A stretch of 64,000 nt of DNA from Acuticoccus kalidii (GCF_021556395.1 NZ_JAKGCS010000008.1:65654-129653); one strand, 5' to 3'; positions 1 through 8,295 are shown, counted from the stretch's first letter. The notes: generated by a model not told the origin, from the letters alone. Translations and numbers: made by a program.

Positions 1-813
1 CATCGTGGAGCGCATGGTCTCGACCGGAGAGCTCGCATTATGGGCATAGAGCGAGACGTCGGCACCGGGGCAGCGGCCGACACACATCGCGAGCTCGTCA
101 TAGAAATTGTCGGAATGGGATTGGCTGTTGATCGGGAAATAGAACCCGTCGCACAGACGAACGCACACGGTGCGCGTGCTGCCCACCCGAAGTTCGCCCT
201 TGGCCCGGTCTGACGATTGCGTCGCAAGGCGCACGGTCTTGCCGTCGTCTTCCTTGCCGCTCTCGCGATAGCGACGCTCGTCGAGATGCATCTTCTCGAC
301 CTTGCCATTATAGCGCTGCTCGCTCGGATCGTGGCGAACCGTGCGGATTTCCTCGCTCTCCTCACGGCGGCCACCGAAGATCGAGGAGAGGAAGCTGCCG
401 CCGCCATTCGACTTCGCGCGCGCGTCGAGGTGGTTGTCGGGGCGGGTGCCGTGGATGATCACACCGCTCGCGGGCGCGGCGGCCTGCCGGCGGCTGCTGC
501 GGGCGGGTTGGCGGCTCGCCGTCACGGGGGCGTTGCAGGCCCGATCGACGCGGCGCTGAAGCTCGCGGATCTGACGCGCGTCGCCGCCGCCGGCCCGGCG
601 CAACTGCGCCTCGATGCCGGCGCAGGCCCGGTGGCGGCCCCAAGCGGACGCCGAATTACAGCCATAGGCGCGGGCTTGCTTCTGCAAGCTCGCAACCTGC
701 GCGCCCCCGCCGGACTGCGCAGAGGCGAGACGCGCCTGCGCGCGACTGCATGACTCAGCCGCCGCCGTTCCGATCATGAGAACTGAGAAAAGAACGACAA
801 GAATGGCTTTCAT
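1..813 (-). CDS. DUF2865 domain exported protein (partial)
   Basis: Cut by the left edge: 271 codons are visible and the frame is still open at base 1. The start is the ATG at 811-813, followed by a hydrophobic signal peptide (MKAILVVLFSVLMIGTAAA). A Gln/Arg/Ala-rich stretch with three cysteines follows (residues about 20-110), then a polar linker, then the conserved block VCVRLCDGFYFPI with CVGRCPGADV and YAHN (about residues 213-255). This cysteine pattern is that of DUF2865, a family of secreted proteins of unknown function common in Hyphomicrobiales. Function cannot be stated; a periplasmic or secreted location is inferred from the signal peptide. Confidence 0.85.
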   Translation of the reverse strand, partial: MKAILVVLFSVLMIGTAAAESCSRAQARLASAQSGGGAQVASLQKQARAYGCNSASAWGRHRACAGIEAQLRRAGGGDARQIRELQRRVDRACNAPVTASRQPARSSRRQAAAPASGVIIHGTRPDNHLDARAKSNGGGSFLSSIFGGRREESEEIRTVRHDPSEQRYNGKVEKMHLDERRYRESGKEDDGKTVRLATQSSDRAKGELRVGSTRTVCVRLCDGFYFPINSQSHSDNFYDELAMCVGRCPGADVSLYAHNASSPVETMRSTM

Positions 814-1393
814 CGCGTCATTCGCCTGTATTAGTGTCTTCGACTGGCCGCCGGGGAAATCCTTACCGAATATATAACAAATTTGGGGCCGATTTGTTCG
901 TTAGGATTAACGTGCCGAATTGTGGCGAACGGCGTGTTGGCGCGGGCTTCGCAAAGATGTGGATGGCGATAGGCAGAGCCTTAACGCTGTCAGAAACCCG
1001 CCATTTCTGCGGTCATGCGAAAACGGCGTGCCAAGATGGCACAGGCAACCCCGGATCTCGGTGCAAAAATCAACAACTTAAGGGGGCGTTCGGGGTGTTT
1101 TGGGACGGCATTTTCACGCCGACCTCTCGAATTTGTGATCACCGGATGCGGCTCCGTCCTCAGCCTCGCGGAACGGTTGGCAGCGGTGGAGAGGCGGCAT
1201 TGGGTCAATGTTGTCCGATGCTTGATGTCGTGCCGGCGAGGCCGGGCGAACGCTGCAGGCACCGTCATCTGATGACTGGCGGATCGGAAAATGTTGACGA
1301 ATGATTGCCGATCGGGTGAGGGGACTTTCACGGCTTTGCAATGATTCCAGCACATGCATGAATGATTGCGTCGAGTAGGAGGATGATGTTGCC
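814..1393. other. 580-bp intergenic region, no gene supported
   Basis: This region separates the leftward DUF2865 gene from the rightward binding-protein gene. It is less GC-rich near 860-910. Short open frames occur but have no family resemblance, no ribosome site and unsuitable codon use. The right half has three copies of AATGATT(G/C)C at 1300, 1340 and 1361, just before the next gene, and a TTGACG at 1294-1299 that could be a -35 box, although no good -10 follows it. Confidence 0.5.
1300..1369. promoter_or_regulatory. Three direct repeats AATGATT(G/C)C
   Basis: The 9-mer occurs at 1300-1308 (AATGATTGC), 1340-1348 (AATGATTCC) and 1361-1369 (AATGATTGC), so starts are 40 and 21 bp apart, close to four and two helical turns. 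The last copy lies about 15 bp before the Shine-Dalgarno sequence of the binding-protein gene. A regulator-binding array is an inference from spacing and position only. Confidence 0.3.
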
Positions 1394-2344
1394 ATGTTGA
1401 CCGTCGTACGCGCGCTGATGATCGCGGGGGCAACGGCGGTGGCCGCGCCTGCGATGGCGTCGACCATTGTCGTCGGTGTGCCAAATTGGCCGTCGGCCGA
1501 AGTGACCGCCAATATCATCGCTCAGATTCTCGGGTCCCGGTACGACGTCGACACGCGTTTGCGCCCGATCGGCTCGGTGGAGATGTTCGACGCGATCGAC
1601 CGCGGCGAGGTGGACGTCCACCCCGAAGTGTGGCTCCCGAACCTTCAGACCTTCGTCGACGAGTATGTCGACAAGCGCGGCACGATCGAGCTGTCGCCGA
1701 TCGGCGTCCGGGCCGAGCAAAAGCTCTGCACCACGCGCGAGACCGCCGAGGCGACGGGCCTCAAGGCGGTGTCGGATCTCGCCAAACCCGAGATGGCCGC
1801 GAACTTCGACACCGACGGTGACGGGCGTGGCGAAATGTGGATCGGAGACCGCACATGGTCCTCGACCCGTATCGAGCGGGTGCGGGCCAAGAGCTACGGT
1901 TACGACGAATCGATGCTCCTCCTGACGATGCCGGAGGACATGGCGATGGCCGGCCTCGACGCGGCGATCGCGACCGGGCAGCCGACCGTCTTTTATTGTT
2001 ATTCGCCGCATTACATGTTTGCCCTCCACGATATCGTGACGCTGGAGGAGCCCGAGCACGATCCGTCCAACTGGTCGATCGTGCGCACCGAAGAGGATCC
2101 CGCTTGGCTCGCGAAGTCGGAAGCTGCGAGTGCGTGGGAGCCGTCTCATTTCCACGTCGCCCATGCGGCCGAGCTCGATTCGAGCTTTCCGGACATCGTC
2201 GCCTTTTTGAACAAGATCGCGCTGACCGCCGACGAAGCGGCGCAAATGAGCTATGCGATCCATGTCGAGCGGCGTGATCCGGCGGACGTCGCGTCAGCCT
2301 GGGTCGACGACAATCAAGCGCGTATCGAGGAGTGGACCAAATGA
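1394..2344 (+). CDS. Glycine betaine/proline-type ABC substrate-binding protein (OpuAC family)
   Basis: 316 residues. AGTAGGAGGATGATG upstream of the ATG gives a strong ribosome site. A signal peptide ends near residue 22 (AMAS), followed directly by the domain opening VVGVPNWPSAEVTANIIAQI, typical of the OpuAC/ProX fold that binds quaternary ammonium compounds. Later blocks such as HPEVWLPN and the Trp/Tyr-rich segments fit a periplasmic binding protein. No permease or ATPase gene is nearby, so it is either an orphan serving a transporter encoded elsewhere or a sensor component. Its stop codon overlaps the start of the next gene (ATGA), indicating coupling to the L,D-transpeptidase. Confidence 0.88.
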   Translation: MLTVVRALMIAGATAVAAPAMASTIVVGVPNWPSAEVTANIIAQILGSRYDVDTRLRPIGSVEMFDAIDRGEVDVHPEVWLPNLQTFVDEYVDKRGTIELSPIGVRAEQKLCTTRETAEATGLKAVSDLAKPEMAANFDTDGDGRGEMWIGDRTWSSTRIERVRAKSYGYDESMLLLTMPEDMAMAGLDAAIATGQPTVFYCYSPHYMFALHDIVTLEEPEHDPSNWSIVRTEEDPAWLAKSEAASAWEPSHFHVAHAAELDSSFPDIVAFLNKIALTADEAAQMSYAIHVERRDPADVASAWVDDNQARIEEWTK

Positions 2345-2997
2345 TGGGGAAGTGGTGGCGCAGCGCAGCGCTCGCACTAGGAATTTCGTCGCTTGCGATC
2401 GGCGTCGCTCACGCAACTCAGATCTTCGATCCGTCGACGCGGACCTGGGTCAATTACAACCCGTCCCGCGCGATCGAATATTATCGTGCGCACGGCAGCG
2501 TGCCGGGTGATTTCCGCCGCCAGGTGGTGAAGTTCCGCACGGCCGAGAAGCCGGGCACCGTCATCATCGACGCGAACAAGCACTATCTCTATCTCGTGCT
2601 GCCGGATTTCCAGGCGATCCGCTACGGCATCGGCGTCGGCCGGGACGGGTTCGGCTGGGCCGGCATCGTGCGGGTCGGCCGGATGCAGGAATGGCCGACC
2701 TGGACGCCGCCGGCTGAGATGGTCGCGCGCGATCCGAAGGCCGCCAAATACGCGAGCGGCATGCCTGGCGGGCCGGACAACCCGCTCGGCGCCCGCGCGC
2801 TCTACCTCTATGAGGGCAATCAAGACACGATCTACAGAATTCATGGCACCACGGAGCCCTGGTCGATCGGTCTCGATATTTCCTCGGGGTGCATCCGCAT
2901 GAACAATGAGGACGTCGTCGACCTCTACAGCCGTGTCGAGGTCGGGGCGAAAGTCATCGTGTTGATGCAGGGTGCCGCGCTCTATCGCGGCGTTTGA
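2341..2997 (+). CDS. L,D-transpeptidase (YkuD domain)
   Basis: 218 residues from the ATG at 2341, which overlaps the upstream stop and has GAGG about 10 bases before it; a GTG nine bases earlier is possible but less likely. A signal peptide (to about residue 25, GVAHA) precedes a YkuD catalytic domain. The signature is clear: IHGT near residue 165 and SSGCIRM near residue 185, giving the His and catalytic Cys used to form 3-3 cross-links in peptidoglycan or attach proteins to it. It acts in the periplasm. It is the second gene of a tight three-gene set with the binding protein and a lipoprotein. Confidence 0.92.
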   Translation: MMGKWWRSAALALGISSLAIGVAHATQIFDPSTRTWVNYNPSRAIEYYRAHGSVPGDFRRQVVKFRTAEKPGTVIIDANKHYLYLVLPDFQAIRYGIGVGRDGFGWAGIVRVGRMQEWPTWTPPAEMVARDPKAAKYASGMPGGPDNPLGARALYLYEGNQDTIYRIHGTTEPWSIGLDISSGCIRMNNEDVVDLYSRVEVGAKVIVLMQGAALYRGV

Positions 2998-3020
2998 ACG
3001 AGATGAGCGGGAGAACGGCG

Positions 3021-3344
3021 ATGAGCCTCCGGTTGAGCGTGAATGTGGCGGTGTTGGTTTCGGCGGGGGCGCTGCTCGCCGCGTGTCAGAGCGGCGGATC
3101 GGGATCTCCCGCGGCGCCGTCCTCGACCGTGCGGCAGACCGTCGTGACGGCGCCCGCGGACTTGCAGCTCATTTGCGCGTCGGAGGCGGCCACCCGCTTC
3201 AGCGTCGCGAGCAATGCGGTGCTGCCGGTTTCGTCTCAACAGGTGGAGAACGGGCAGTATCGCGTCGACCTCACGGTCGATAGCGGCCGTGCCGTGTGCG
3301 TGGTCGACGACAACGCCAACATCGTCTCGCTCGAGCGCGCCTGA
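3021..3344 (+). CDS. Small lipoprotein, function unknown
   Basis: 107 residues. I chose the ATG at 3021 because it has GGGAGA upstream and yields a compact lipoprotein signal ending in the lipobox LLAAC (Cys22); earlier TTG and ATG codons in frame only add residues ahead of it. The mature protein has a Ser/Gly/Pro-rich linker, then a small globular part with two cysteines (LICAS and RAVCVVDD) that could form a disulfide. I do not recognise the fold. It starts 23 bases after the transpeptidase stop and ends just before a strong terminator, so it is the last gene of the unit. Confidence 0.8.
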   Translation: MSLRLSVNVAVLVSAGALLAACQSGGSGSPAAPSSTVRQTVVTAPADLQLICASEAATRFSVASNAVLPVSSQQVENGQYRVDLTVDSGRAVCVVDDNANIVSLERA

Positions 3345-3381
3345 CGCCAGCATAGGCCCGACGGGCCGCGAAATCCGATTG

Positions 3382-3409
3382 AAACGGCGCGGAGAAGTCC
3401 GCGCCGTTT
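3382..3409 (+). terminator. Intrinsic terminator of the binding protein/transpeptidase/lipoprotein unit
   Basis: Perfect 12-bp stem, AAACGGCGCGGA pairing with TCCGCGCCGTTT, loop GAAG, followed by GTGTTTGCC. It lies 37 bases after the lipoprotein stop. Confidence 0.85.
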
Positions 3410-3588
3410 GTGTTTGCCTTCATTGCGCCACAAAGTGGCTTCCATTGCGCCGCAATACATCGCGCTTTGTTCTAGATATTCCGAAGTCGAAGCACAATTA
3501 AGTCATATCCATGGAAAGGATTTGACGAACTCGGTTTGGTCGCAGCAAGATATCCGTACACGTTCCTCGACGTAGGACGATCGGATAC

Positions 3589-3831
3589 ATGAAGCACAAC
3601 CCAAACCCTTCGCGTCGTATGCCTCGTCCCGGACGAGACGTGCTGCGCGTGGCGGGGATGTTGCTTTGGACTCCCGTATCGCTCCTCGCCCGCTCCGACC
3701 GGCGCGTGTGCACCGATCTCGGCCTCGTCGCCATGTTCAGCGTCGCGATCGCGACGGTGGCGGCTCATTATGGGACGGATATCAGCCTCGCCGTCTCCGG
3801 CTTCGTGCACCGTCTCCAGACCGGCGGCTGA
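3589..3831 (+). CDS. Small hypothetical membrane protein
   Basis: 80 residues from an ATG. The N-terminus is basic and proline-rich (MKHNPNPSRRMPRPGRD); the second half has one plausible membrane helix (LGLVAMFSVAIATVAAHYG) and a short amphipathic tail. Third-position GC is high in the distal part, as in neighbouring genes, supporting real coding, but there is no clear Shine-Dalgarno site and no recognised family. It lies directly upstream of the anti-sigma pair in the same direction and could share its transcript. Confidence 0.45.
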   Translation: MKHNPNPSRRMPRPGRDVLRVAGMLLWTPVSLLARSDRRVCTDLGLVAMFSVAIATVAAHYGTDISLAVSGFVHRLQTGG

Positions 3832-3994
3832 GCAACGACCGGGCGGGATCGCCGATTTCGACCGGACGAGGTTGCCGGGCCATCGCGATTCACCACATCT
3901 CATGCCGATGGGGTCGACGGTGACGCGGGATGAGGTCATTGTGCTGCAAAAGGTGGGGCGGGCGCCGCTACGGTACGTCGGAGTCGGGAACAGG

Positions 3995-4411
3995 GTGAGT
4001 GCAGAAATCGACTTGACCCTTTCCGCCGCCGACGATCTCGACCGCATGGTCGAGGCGATCGAAGCGTTCGGGGACGCGGAAGGGCTTCCGCTCAAGACCG
4101 TGATGACGCTCAACCTCATCTTCGAGGAGATCGTCACCAACGTCATCAATCATGGATCGAAGGACGGCAGCGCCACCATCGAGGTGACGGCGCTGCGAAG
4201 CGGCGATCTCATCGAAGGCACGGTGCGCGATGACGGCACGCCGTTCGACCCGTTGGCCCGCCAGTCGCCCGACACCACGGCTTCGCTGGAAGAGCGCGAA
4301 ATCGGGGGACTAGGGGTCCACCTCGTGCGGACCATGTCCCAGGACTTGCATTATATGCGCGAGGGCCGGCACAACGTGTTGCGATTTGCAATCGGGATCG
4401 AGGAAGGCTGA
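3995..4411 (+). CDS. RsbW-type anti-sigma factor / serine protein kinase (HATPase_c_2)
   Basis: 138 residues from the GTG at 3995, the usual family length; in-frame ATGs at 3902 and 3908 would add about 30 residues without family resemblance. GHKL ATPase motifs are visible: N-box FEEIVTNVINHG, G1 box DDGTPFDP and G2 box GGLGVHLVRTM. Proteins of this family phosphorylate a STAS-domain antagonist and sequester a sigma factor or another partner. The next gene, four bases downstream, encodes that STAS partner. No sigma factor or PP2C phosphatase is adjacent, so the target is unknown. Confidence 0.85.
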   Translation: MSAEIDLTLSAADDLDRMVEAIEAFGDAEGLPLKTVMTLNLIFEEIVTNVINHGSKDGSATIEVTALRSGDLIEGTVRDDGTPFDPLARQSPDTTASLEEREIGGLGVHLVRTMSQDLHYMREGRHNVLRFAIGIEEG

Positions 4412-4415
4412 CGCC

Positions 4416-4763
4416 GTGAGCGACTTGACGATCGTCGACGAGAAGGTGGGGGATGTTCTGGTCGTGGCCCCTGCTGGCCGCGTCGATTCTGCGACCGCCA
4501 AGACGCTGGAGACGGACATTCTCGGCAAGCTCGGCGCGGGCGAGACGAACGTGGTGATCGATCTCGAAGGGGTCGATTATATTTCGAGCGCGGGGCTGCG
4601 GGTCATCCTGCTCGCCGGCAAGAAGGCGAAGGCCGAAGGCGGCGCGATCCGGCTGTGCGGCCTCCAGCCAACCATCCTCGAAGTGTTCGAGATTTCCGGC
4701 TTCCTGCGCCTTTTCGAGGTGAAACCCGATCGGAGCGAGGCGATCGCCGCCGCGAGCGCCTGA
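4416..4763 (+). CDS. Anti-sigma factor antagonist (STAS domain, RsbV-type)
   Basis: 115 residues from the GTG at 4416, which has GAGGAAGG ahead of it. A single STAS domain fills the protein; the conserved phosphorylation region reads DLEGVDYISSAGLRVIL, where the Ser pair in YISSAG holds the residue normally phosphorylated by the RsbW kinase. The dephosphorylated form would bind the upstream kinase-like protein and free its target. The two genes are separated by four bases and end in a hairpin, so they form a two-gene partner-switching module. Confidence 0.88.
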   Translation: MSDLTIVDEKVGDVLVVAPAGRVDSATAKTLETDILGKLGAGETNVVIDLEGVDYISSAGLRVILLAGKKAKAEGGAIRLCGLQPTILEVFEISGFLRLFEVKPDRSEAIAAASA

Positions 4764-4770
4764 CGCCAAG

Positions 4771-4787
4771 GCCCGCTTGAGGCGGGC
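4771..4787 (+). terminator. Terminator after the RsbW/RsbV pair
   Basis: GCCCGC (4771-4776) pairs with GCGGGC (4782-4787) across a 5-nt loop, followed by GTTT. It is short but placed eight bases after the stop codon. Confidence 0.65.
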
Positions 4788-4838
4788 GTTTCCGAAGGAT
4801 GCGACAGGGCCGAGCCGGGCCTTCCCCGTAAATCGGCC

Positions 4839-6005
4839 TCAGGCGCGGCGAGCGATGTCGGCGAGCGTGAAGAGCTGGCCCTCCCGATCGCGGCCGGCGG
4901 TGACGCTGAAGCCCACCGGCCCGCCATCGACGATCCCTGCCGGCATCGACAGTTGCGGCAATCCCGCGAGGCCCGACGGGCACAGCATTTGAAGCGCGCG
5001 GTTGCGGAAGGCGTTCAGCGTCGCCTCGTCGTCGTTGACGAAGGGCGCCGGGCTCGGCCCGGTCGGGTGGACGAGCACCGCCCCGTCGGCGAGCATCTGG
5101 GTGAGGCGGCGCGTGATCTTTGCCCGCGTGGCCCGCGCGTCTTCCCACATTTGCGGCGTGAGTTCGCTCGCGATGCGGAAGCGGTCGGCGACACCCGGAC
5201 CGAACCGCGGTGACTGGGCGCGAACCCAGTCCCCGTGCGATTGCCACACCTCTGCCGCCTGACCGACCCGGAACGCCTCGAACCAGTTCGCGAGCCCTTC
5301 GGGCGCCAGGATGACGGGCACCGCCGGCCCGAGCGCCGCCTCGATCCGCGCGAGGAGCGGCACCATCGCCGCGACGGTGGCCTCATTCGCGCAGGCCCAC
5401 AGGTCCACCGGCAGAAGGACGCGGGGCGGGGTGGGGGCCGCGGTCGGCAGGCCGAACGCGGCAGTGGTCCGCGTCAGCGTGTCGAGATCGCGGGCGAACC
5501 AGCCGACGGTGTCGAAGGAGGGGGCGACGGGCATCGTCCCTTCGATTGCGACGCGGCCATGCGTCGGGCGGAGGCCCCACACGCCACAGAAAGAGGCCGG
5601 CATGCGCACCGATCCGCCGGTGTCGCTGCCAAGGCCGATATCGGCGAGCCCGGCCGCGACGGCGGCGACCGACCCCGAGGAGGAGCCGCCCGGCATACGC
5701 CGCGGATCGGCGCTGTTCGTCGGCGTGCCATAATGGGCGTTGGCGCCCATCAGCGAATAAGCGAGTTCGTCGGTGTGCGTCTTGCCGACGAGCTTCGCGC
5801 CGGCCTCGAGGAGTGTCCTCACGGGCGCGGCATGCGCGCTCGCGGGCGCGTGCGTCTCGGCCCAGGTCGGATTGCCGCAACCGGTGACATGGCCGGCAAC
5901 GTCGTAGATGTCCTTGGCCGCGAAGGTCAGTCCGGCGAGCGGCCCGTCGGCCTTGCCCTCGATCTCGAAGGTCTCGACGAAGGCGTTGACGTTGTCGTTG
6001 ATCAT
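4839..6005 (-). CDS. Amidase (amidase signature family)
   Basis: 388 residues; the ATG at 6005 has GAGGAG upstream on the minus strand. The amidase signature is complete: catalytic Lys in GKTHTDELAYS (about residue 75), the Gly/Ser-rich loop MPGGSSSGSVAAVAAG, and the nucleophile segment GSDTGGSVRMPASFCG. This Ser-cisSer-Lys triad hydrolyses carboxylic amides. The short length and opening KDIYDVAGHVTGCGNPTW resemble the plant AMI1/indole-acetamide-hydrolase-like group, but the substrate cannot be read from sequence. It lies downstream of the FAH-family gene in the same direction, with a hairpin between them, so co-transcription is uncertain. Confidence 0.9.
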   Translation of the reverse strand: MINDNVNAFVETFEIEGKADGPLAGLTFAAKDIYDVAGHVTGCGNPTWAETHAPASAHAAPVRTLLEAGAKLVGKTHTDELAYSLMGANAHYGTPTNSADPRRMPGGSSSGSVAAVAAGLADIGLGSDTGGSVRMPASFCGVWGLRPTHGRVAIEGTMPVAPSFDTVGWFARDLDTLTRTTAAFGLPTAAPTPPRVLLPVDLWACANEATVAAMVPLLARIEAALGPAVPVILAPEGLANWFEAFRVGQAAEVWQSHGDWVRAQSPRFGPGVADRFRIASELTPQMWEDARATRAKITRRLTQMLADGAVLVHPTGPSPAPFVNDDEATLNAFRNRALQMLCPSGLAGLPQLSMPAGIVDGGPVGFSVTAGRDREGQLFTLADIARRA

Positions 6006-6143
6006 TCCCGTGCGCTCCTCGTGCCATCCGATTGGCGGATGATCATTCTCGAGCGCCGCCCCCTCGCGGGCGCGGCGTGTTTCCTCTCCCGTTCCGGCGC
6101 GGTCGGCATCGGAAGGGGCCGGCGGAAGGGGGCCGCCGGCGAG

Positions 6144-6164
6144 GGTCCGCCGCGTGGGCGGACC
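6144..6164 (-). terminator. Hairpin after the FAH-family gene
   Basis: GGTCCGCC (6144-6151) pairs with GGCGGACC (6157-6164) around a 5-nt loop, immediately after the minus-strand stop at 6171. No T tract follows, so it may attenuate rather than end transcription before the amidase gene. Confidence 0.55.
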
Positions 6165-6170
6165 GGGCGA

Positions 6171-7022
6171 TTACATCTCCGCCATCACCGGATTGACGAG
6201 CGTGCCGAGCACGCCGACTTCGATCTCCACCGTATCGCCGGGGCGCATATAGACCGGCGGCTGGCGCTTGTCGCCGACGCCGCCGGGGGTGCCGGTGGCG
6301 ATGACGTCGCCGGGGGTCAGCGGCGTGAAGGTCGAGATGTATTCGATCAGCGTCGGAATCGTGAAGATGAGGTCGTCGAGCGTCGCCTTCTGGAGAACCT
6401 CGCCGTTGAGGCGCGTCTCGATCGGCAGCTTCGTGTAGTCGCCCACCTCGTCCGGCGTCACCAGATAGGGGCCGAAGCCGCCGGTGCCGGGGAAGTTCTT
6501 GCCCGGCGTGAACTGGGACGTGTGCCGCTGGAAGTCGCGCACCGAGCCGTCATTGAAGATCGAGTAGCCGGCGATGTGGTCGAACGCCTTTTCGGCCGGG
6601 ATGTTGCGCCCGCCGCGCCCGATGATGATCGCCATCTCGCCTTCATAGTCGAAGCGGTTCGACACGTTCGGCTTGATGAGGGCCTGGCGGTGGCCGACGA
6701 GGCTGTCGCCCCAGCGGGTGAAAATCGTCGGATGGTCGACGTCGGGGCGCTGGGTCTCGGCCTTGTGCTCCTCGTAGTTGACGCCGATGCAGAAGATCTT
6801 CGCCGGGTCGGGGATCAACGGCAGGAAGGTGATGTCGGACATCGCGAAGTCCGGCGCGCGGCCGTCGACATATTCGGCGGCGCTGGCGAGCGCGTCGCTC
6901 GCGATGGCGCTCTTCAGCGTGTCGGACCGATGGCCGAGCCGGCGGGTGAGGTTGACGACACCGCCGTCGACGACCGCGCCGAAGCCCCGGGTGCCGAGCC
7001 GGGTGAAGCTCACGAATTTCAT
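6171..7022 (-). CDS. Fumarylacetoacetate hydrolase (FAH) family protein
   Basis: 283 residues, with AAGGAGA upstream of the ATG at 7022. The N-terminal small domain (to about residue 70) is followed by the FAH catalytic domain: CIGVNYEEHKAE, the metal-ligand region DYEGEMAIIIG, GYSIFNDGSVRDFQ, GGFGPYLVTPDEV, and the closing TGTPGGVG. The family cleaves or isomerises C-C bonds in 2-keto acids, as in fumarylpyruvate or ring-cleavage product hydrolysis, using a divalent metal. The position behind a GntR regulator and opposite a TRAP transporter suggests catabolism of an imported organic acid; the actual substrate is unknown. Confidence 0.92.
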   Translation of the reverse strand: MKFVSFTRLGTRGFGAVVDGGVVNLTRRLGHRSDTLKSAIASDALASAAEYVDGRAPDFAMSDITFLPLIPDPAKIFCIGVNYEEHKAETQRPDVDHPTIFTRWGDSLVGHRQALIKPNVSNRFDYEGEMAIIIGRGGRNIPAEKAFDHIAGYSIFNDGSVRDFQRHTSQFTPGKNFPGTGGFGPYLVTPDEVGDYTKLPIETRLNGEVLQKATLDDLIFTIPTLIEYISTFTPLTPGDVIATGTPGGVGDKRQPPVYMRPGDTVEIEVGVLGTLVNPVMAEM

Positions 7023-7142
7023 GGATCAACGTCTCCTTGGAAGGGCGGCGCGGCGGGAGCCCGTGTCGCACCGCTCCCCTCGTAGACCACAAGGGCGTGC
7101 AGTGCGAGAGCCGGTGCGGGCGCGCGTGGCGCGCCGTTCGGC

Positions 7143-7844
7143 TCAGCTCATTCCAGCGGCGGAGAGGGTGCGGACGAGATAGTTGCGGATCGCGAGCCGC
7201 GCGGTGTCGGCGTCCTCGGCCTTGAGGGCGTCGACGATCTCGACATTCTCCTCGTAGGCGGCTTCGCGCACGGCGGAGAGGAGCATCGGCCGCTCGCCGG
7301 CGCGGTCCCACCCCGCCCGGCGGCGAGAGGCGAGGATCTGGCTGAAGATCGAGACGATGAACCGATTGCCGGACGCGCGGGCGATGGCGAGATGGAGGGC
7401 GTATTTCGCCTCCTTGAAGGACACCCAGTCGGGCGCGGCGCGCATCGCTTCGACACAGGCGTCCATCGCGTCGATATCGGCTTCGCTCGCCCGCTCGACG
7501 ACGAGATCGGGCAGGTTCGGCTCGAAGAGGAGCCGCGCTTCGAGAAGCTCGGCGAGGGAGAATTCCTCCTCGGGCTTGGTCGCCCGCGCGATGCCTTCGG
7601 AAACGAACGTGCCCCGTCCGACATGGCGCACGATCAGCCCCTCGGCGGCGAGGCGGCTCATGGTCTTGCGGACGGTCGAGCGCGTGGCGTGAAACTGATC
7701 GGCGAGGTCGCGCTCGGTCGGCAGGCGGCTTCCGGGCGAGAAGGCGCCGTTGAGAATCGCCTCGCGCACTTCGCCATAGATCGTCCGCCCGTCCGTGGCG
7801 GCTTTCGCGCGGACCCCTTGGGCCGGTGGTGAAACAGTGAGCAT
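7143..7844 (-). CDS. GntR-family regulator, FadR subgroup (FCD domain)
   Basis: 233 residues from the ATG at 7844; another in-frame ATG at 7895 would add 17 residues, and neither has a good ribosome site. The N-terminal winged helix is clear (RTIYGEVREAILNG, PTERDLADQF, STVRKTMSRLAAEGLI, GRGTFV). The C-terminal half is a helical FCD ligand-binding domain with the conserved pattern LLEARLLFEPNLPDLV and HLAIARASGN, which usually binds a carboxylate. It heads the leftward FAH/amidase set and lies divergent to the TRAP genes, so it probably represses both in response to the transported acid. A palindrome at 7910-7925 is the likely operator. Confidence 0.9.
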   Translation of the reverse strand: MLTVSPPAQGVRAKAATDGRTIYGEVREAILNGAFSPGSRLPTERDLADQFHATRSTVRKTMSRLAAEGLIVRHVGRGTFVSEGIARATKPEEEFSLAELLEARLLFEPNLPDLVVERASEADIDAMDACVEAMRAAPDWVSFKEAKYALHLAIARASGNRFIVSIFSQILASRRRAGWDRAGERPMLLSAVREAAYEENVEIVDALKAEDADTARLAIRNYLVRTLSAAGMS

Positions 7845-7909
7845 GGGCGGTGTCGGTTCGAGGGAATTGAGACGCTTTTGGGTAAAGCATCTCATAGCGG
7901 CAAGCCTAG

Positions 7910-7925
7910 CACACCTCTAGGTGTG
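7910..7925. promoter_or_regulatory. Palindrome, candidate GntR operator
   Basis: Perfect inverted repeat CACACCT-CT-AGGTGTG between the regulator gene and the divergent TRAP genes. A matching half-site ACACCT recurs at 8204-8209, abutting a consensus -35 box. Operator function is inferred from symmetry and position. Confidence 0.5.
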
Positions 7926-8295
7926 TCGGCCACGCCCGATGTGGAGCATCCCGTCGCGTCGCAACGCGAACACAGGAACGATTCTTTTGGATCACTTCGC
8001 GCCCGACCCGGCGATCCTTTGATGAACTCTAAATTGAACAAACGTCGAGAATATTGGTCGGATCCATCCATCGATCTCGTCCGCGACGACTTCGGTGCGC
8101 CGACGAGGCCATCAAAGGCGTGCAGTCTGCGGGCCTCGGGTCATGGTGCGCGAGAGGGTCGCCGGCCGAGATCCCACAGCCAGCATTCGGCGACGTGGGT
8201 GCGACACCTTGACAGGGCAGTATCCGCCCGCGACTGTTTTGCCTGCAAGCAAGGGTGCAAAGACGCCCGCTGCAAAACCCTGGGGAGGGAACGCC
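7926..8295. other. Intergenic region between GntR and TRAP genes
   Basis: About 370 bases with no supported gene. It is less GC-rich around 7975-8060. It ends with a probable promoter and the ribosome site of the TRAP binding-protein gene. Confidence 0.5.
8209..8237 (+). promoter_or_regulatory. Probable sigma-70-type promoter of the TRAP genes
   Basis: TTGACA at 8209-8214 matches the -35 consensus exactly; 17 bases later is GACTGT (8232-8237), a poor -10. The ACACCT half-site overlaps its left end by one base, so a bound regulator would occlude polymerase. Confidence 0.4.

Noticed and set aside
834-1304. A 156-codon frame in the left intergenic region.
   Set aside because: Irregular codon use, no ribosome site, no family resemblance.
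5235-7085. A 616-codon open frame on the plus strand.
   Set aside because: Antisense to the amidase and FAH genes, which have intact catalytic motifs; the frame is Arg-rich with no domain.
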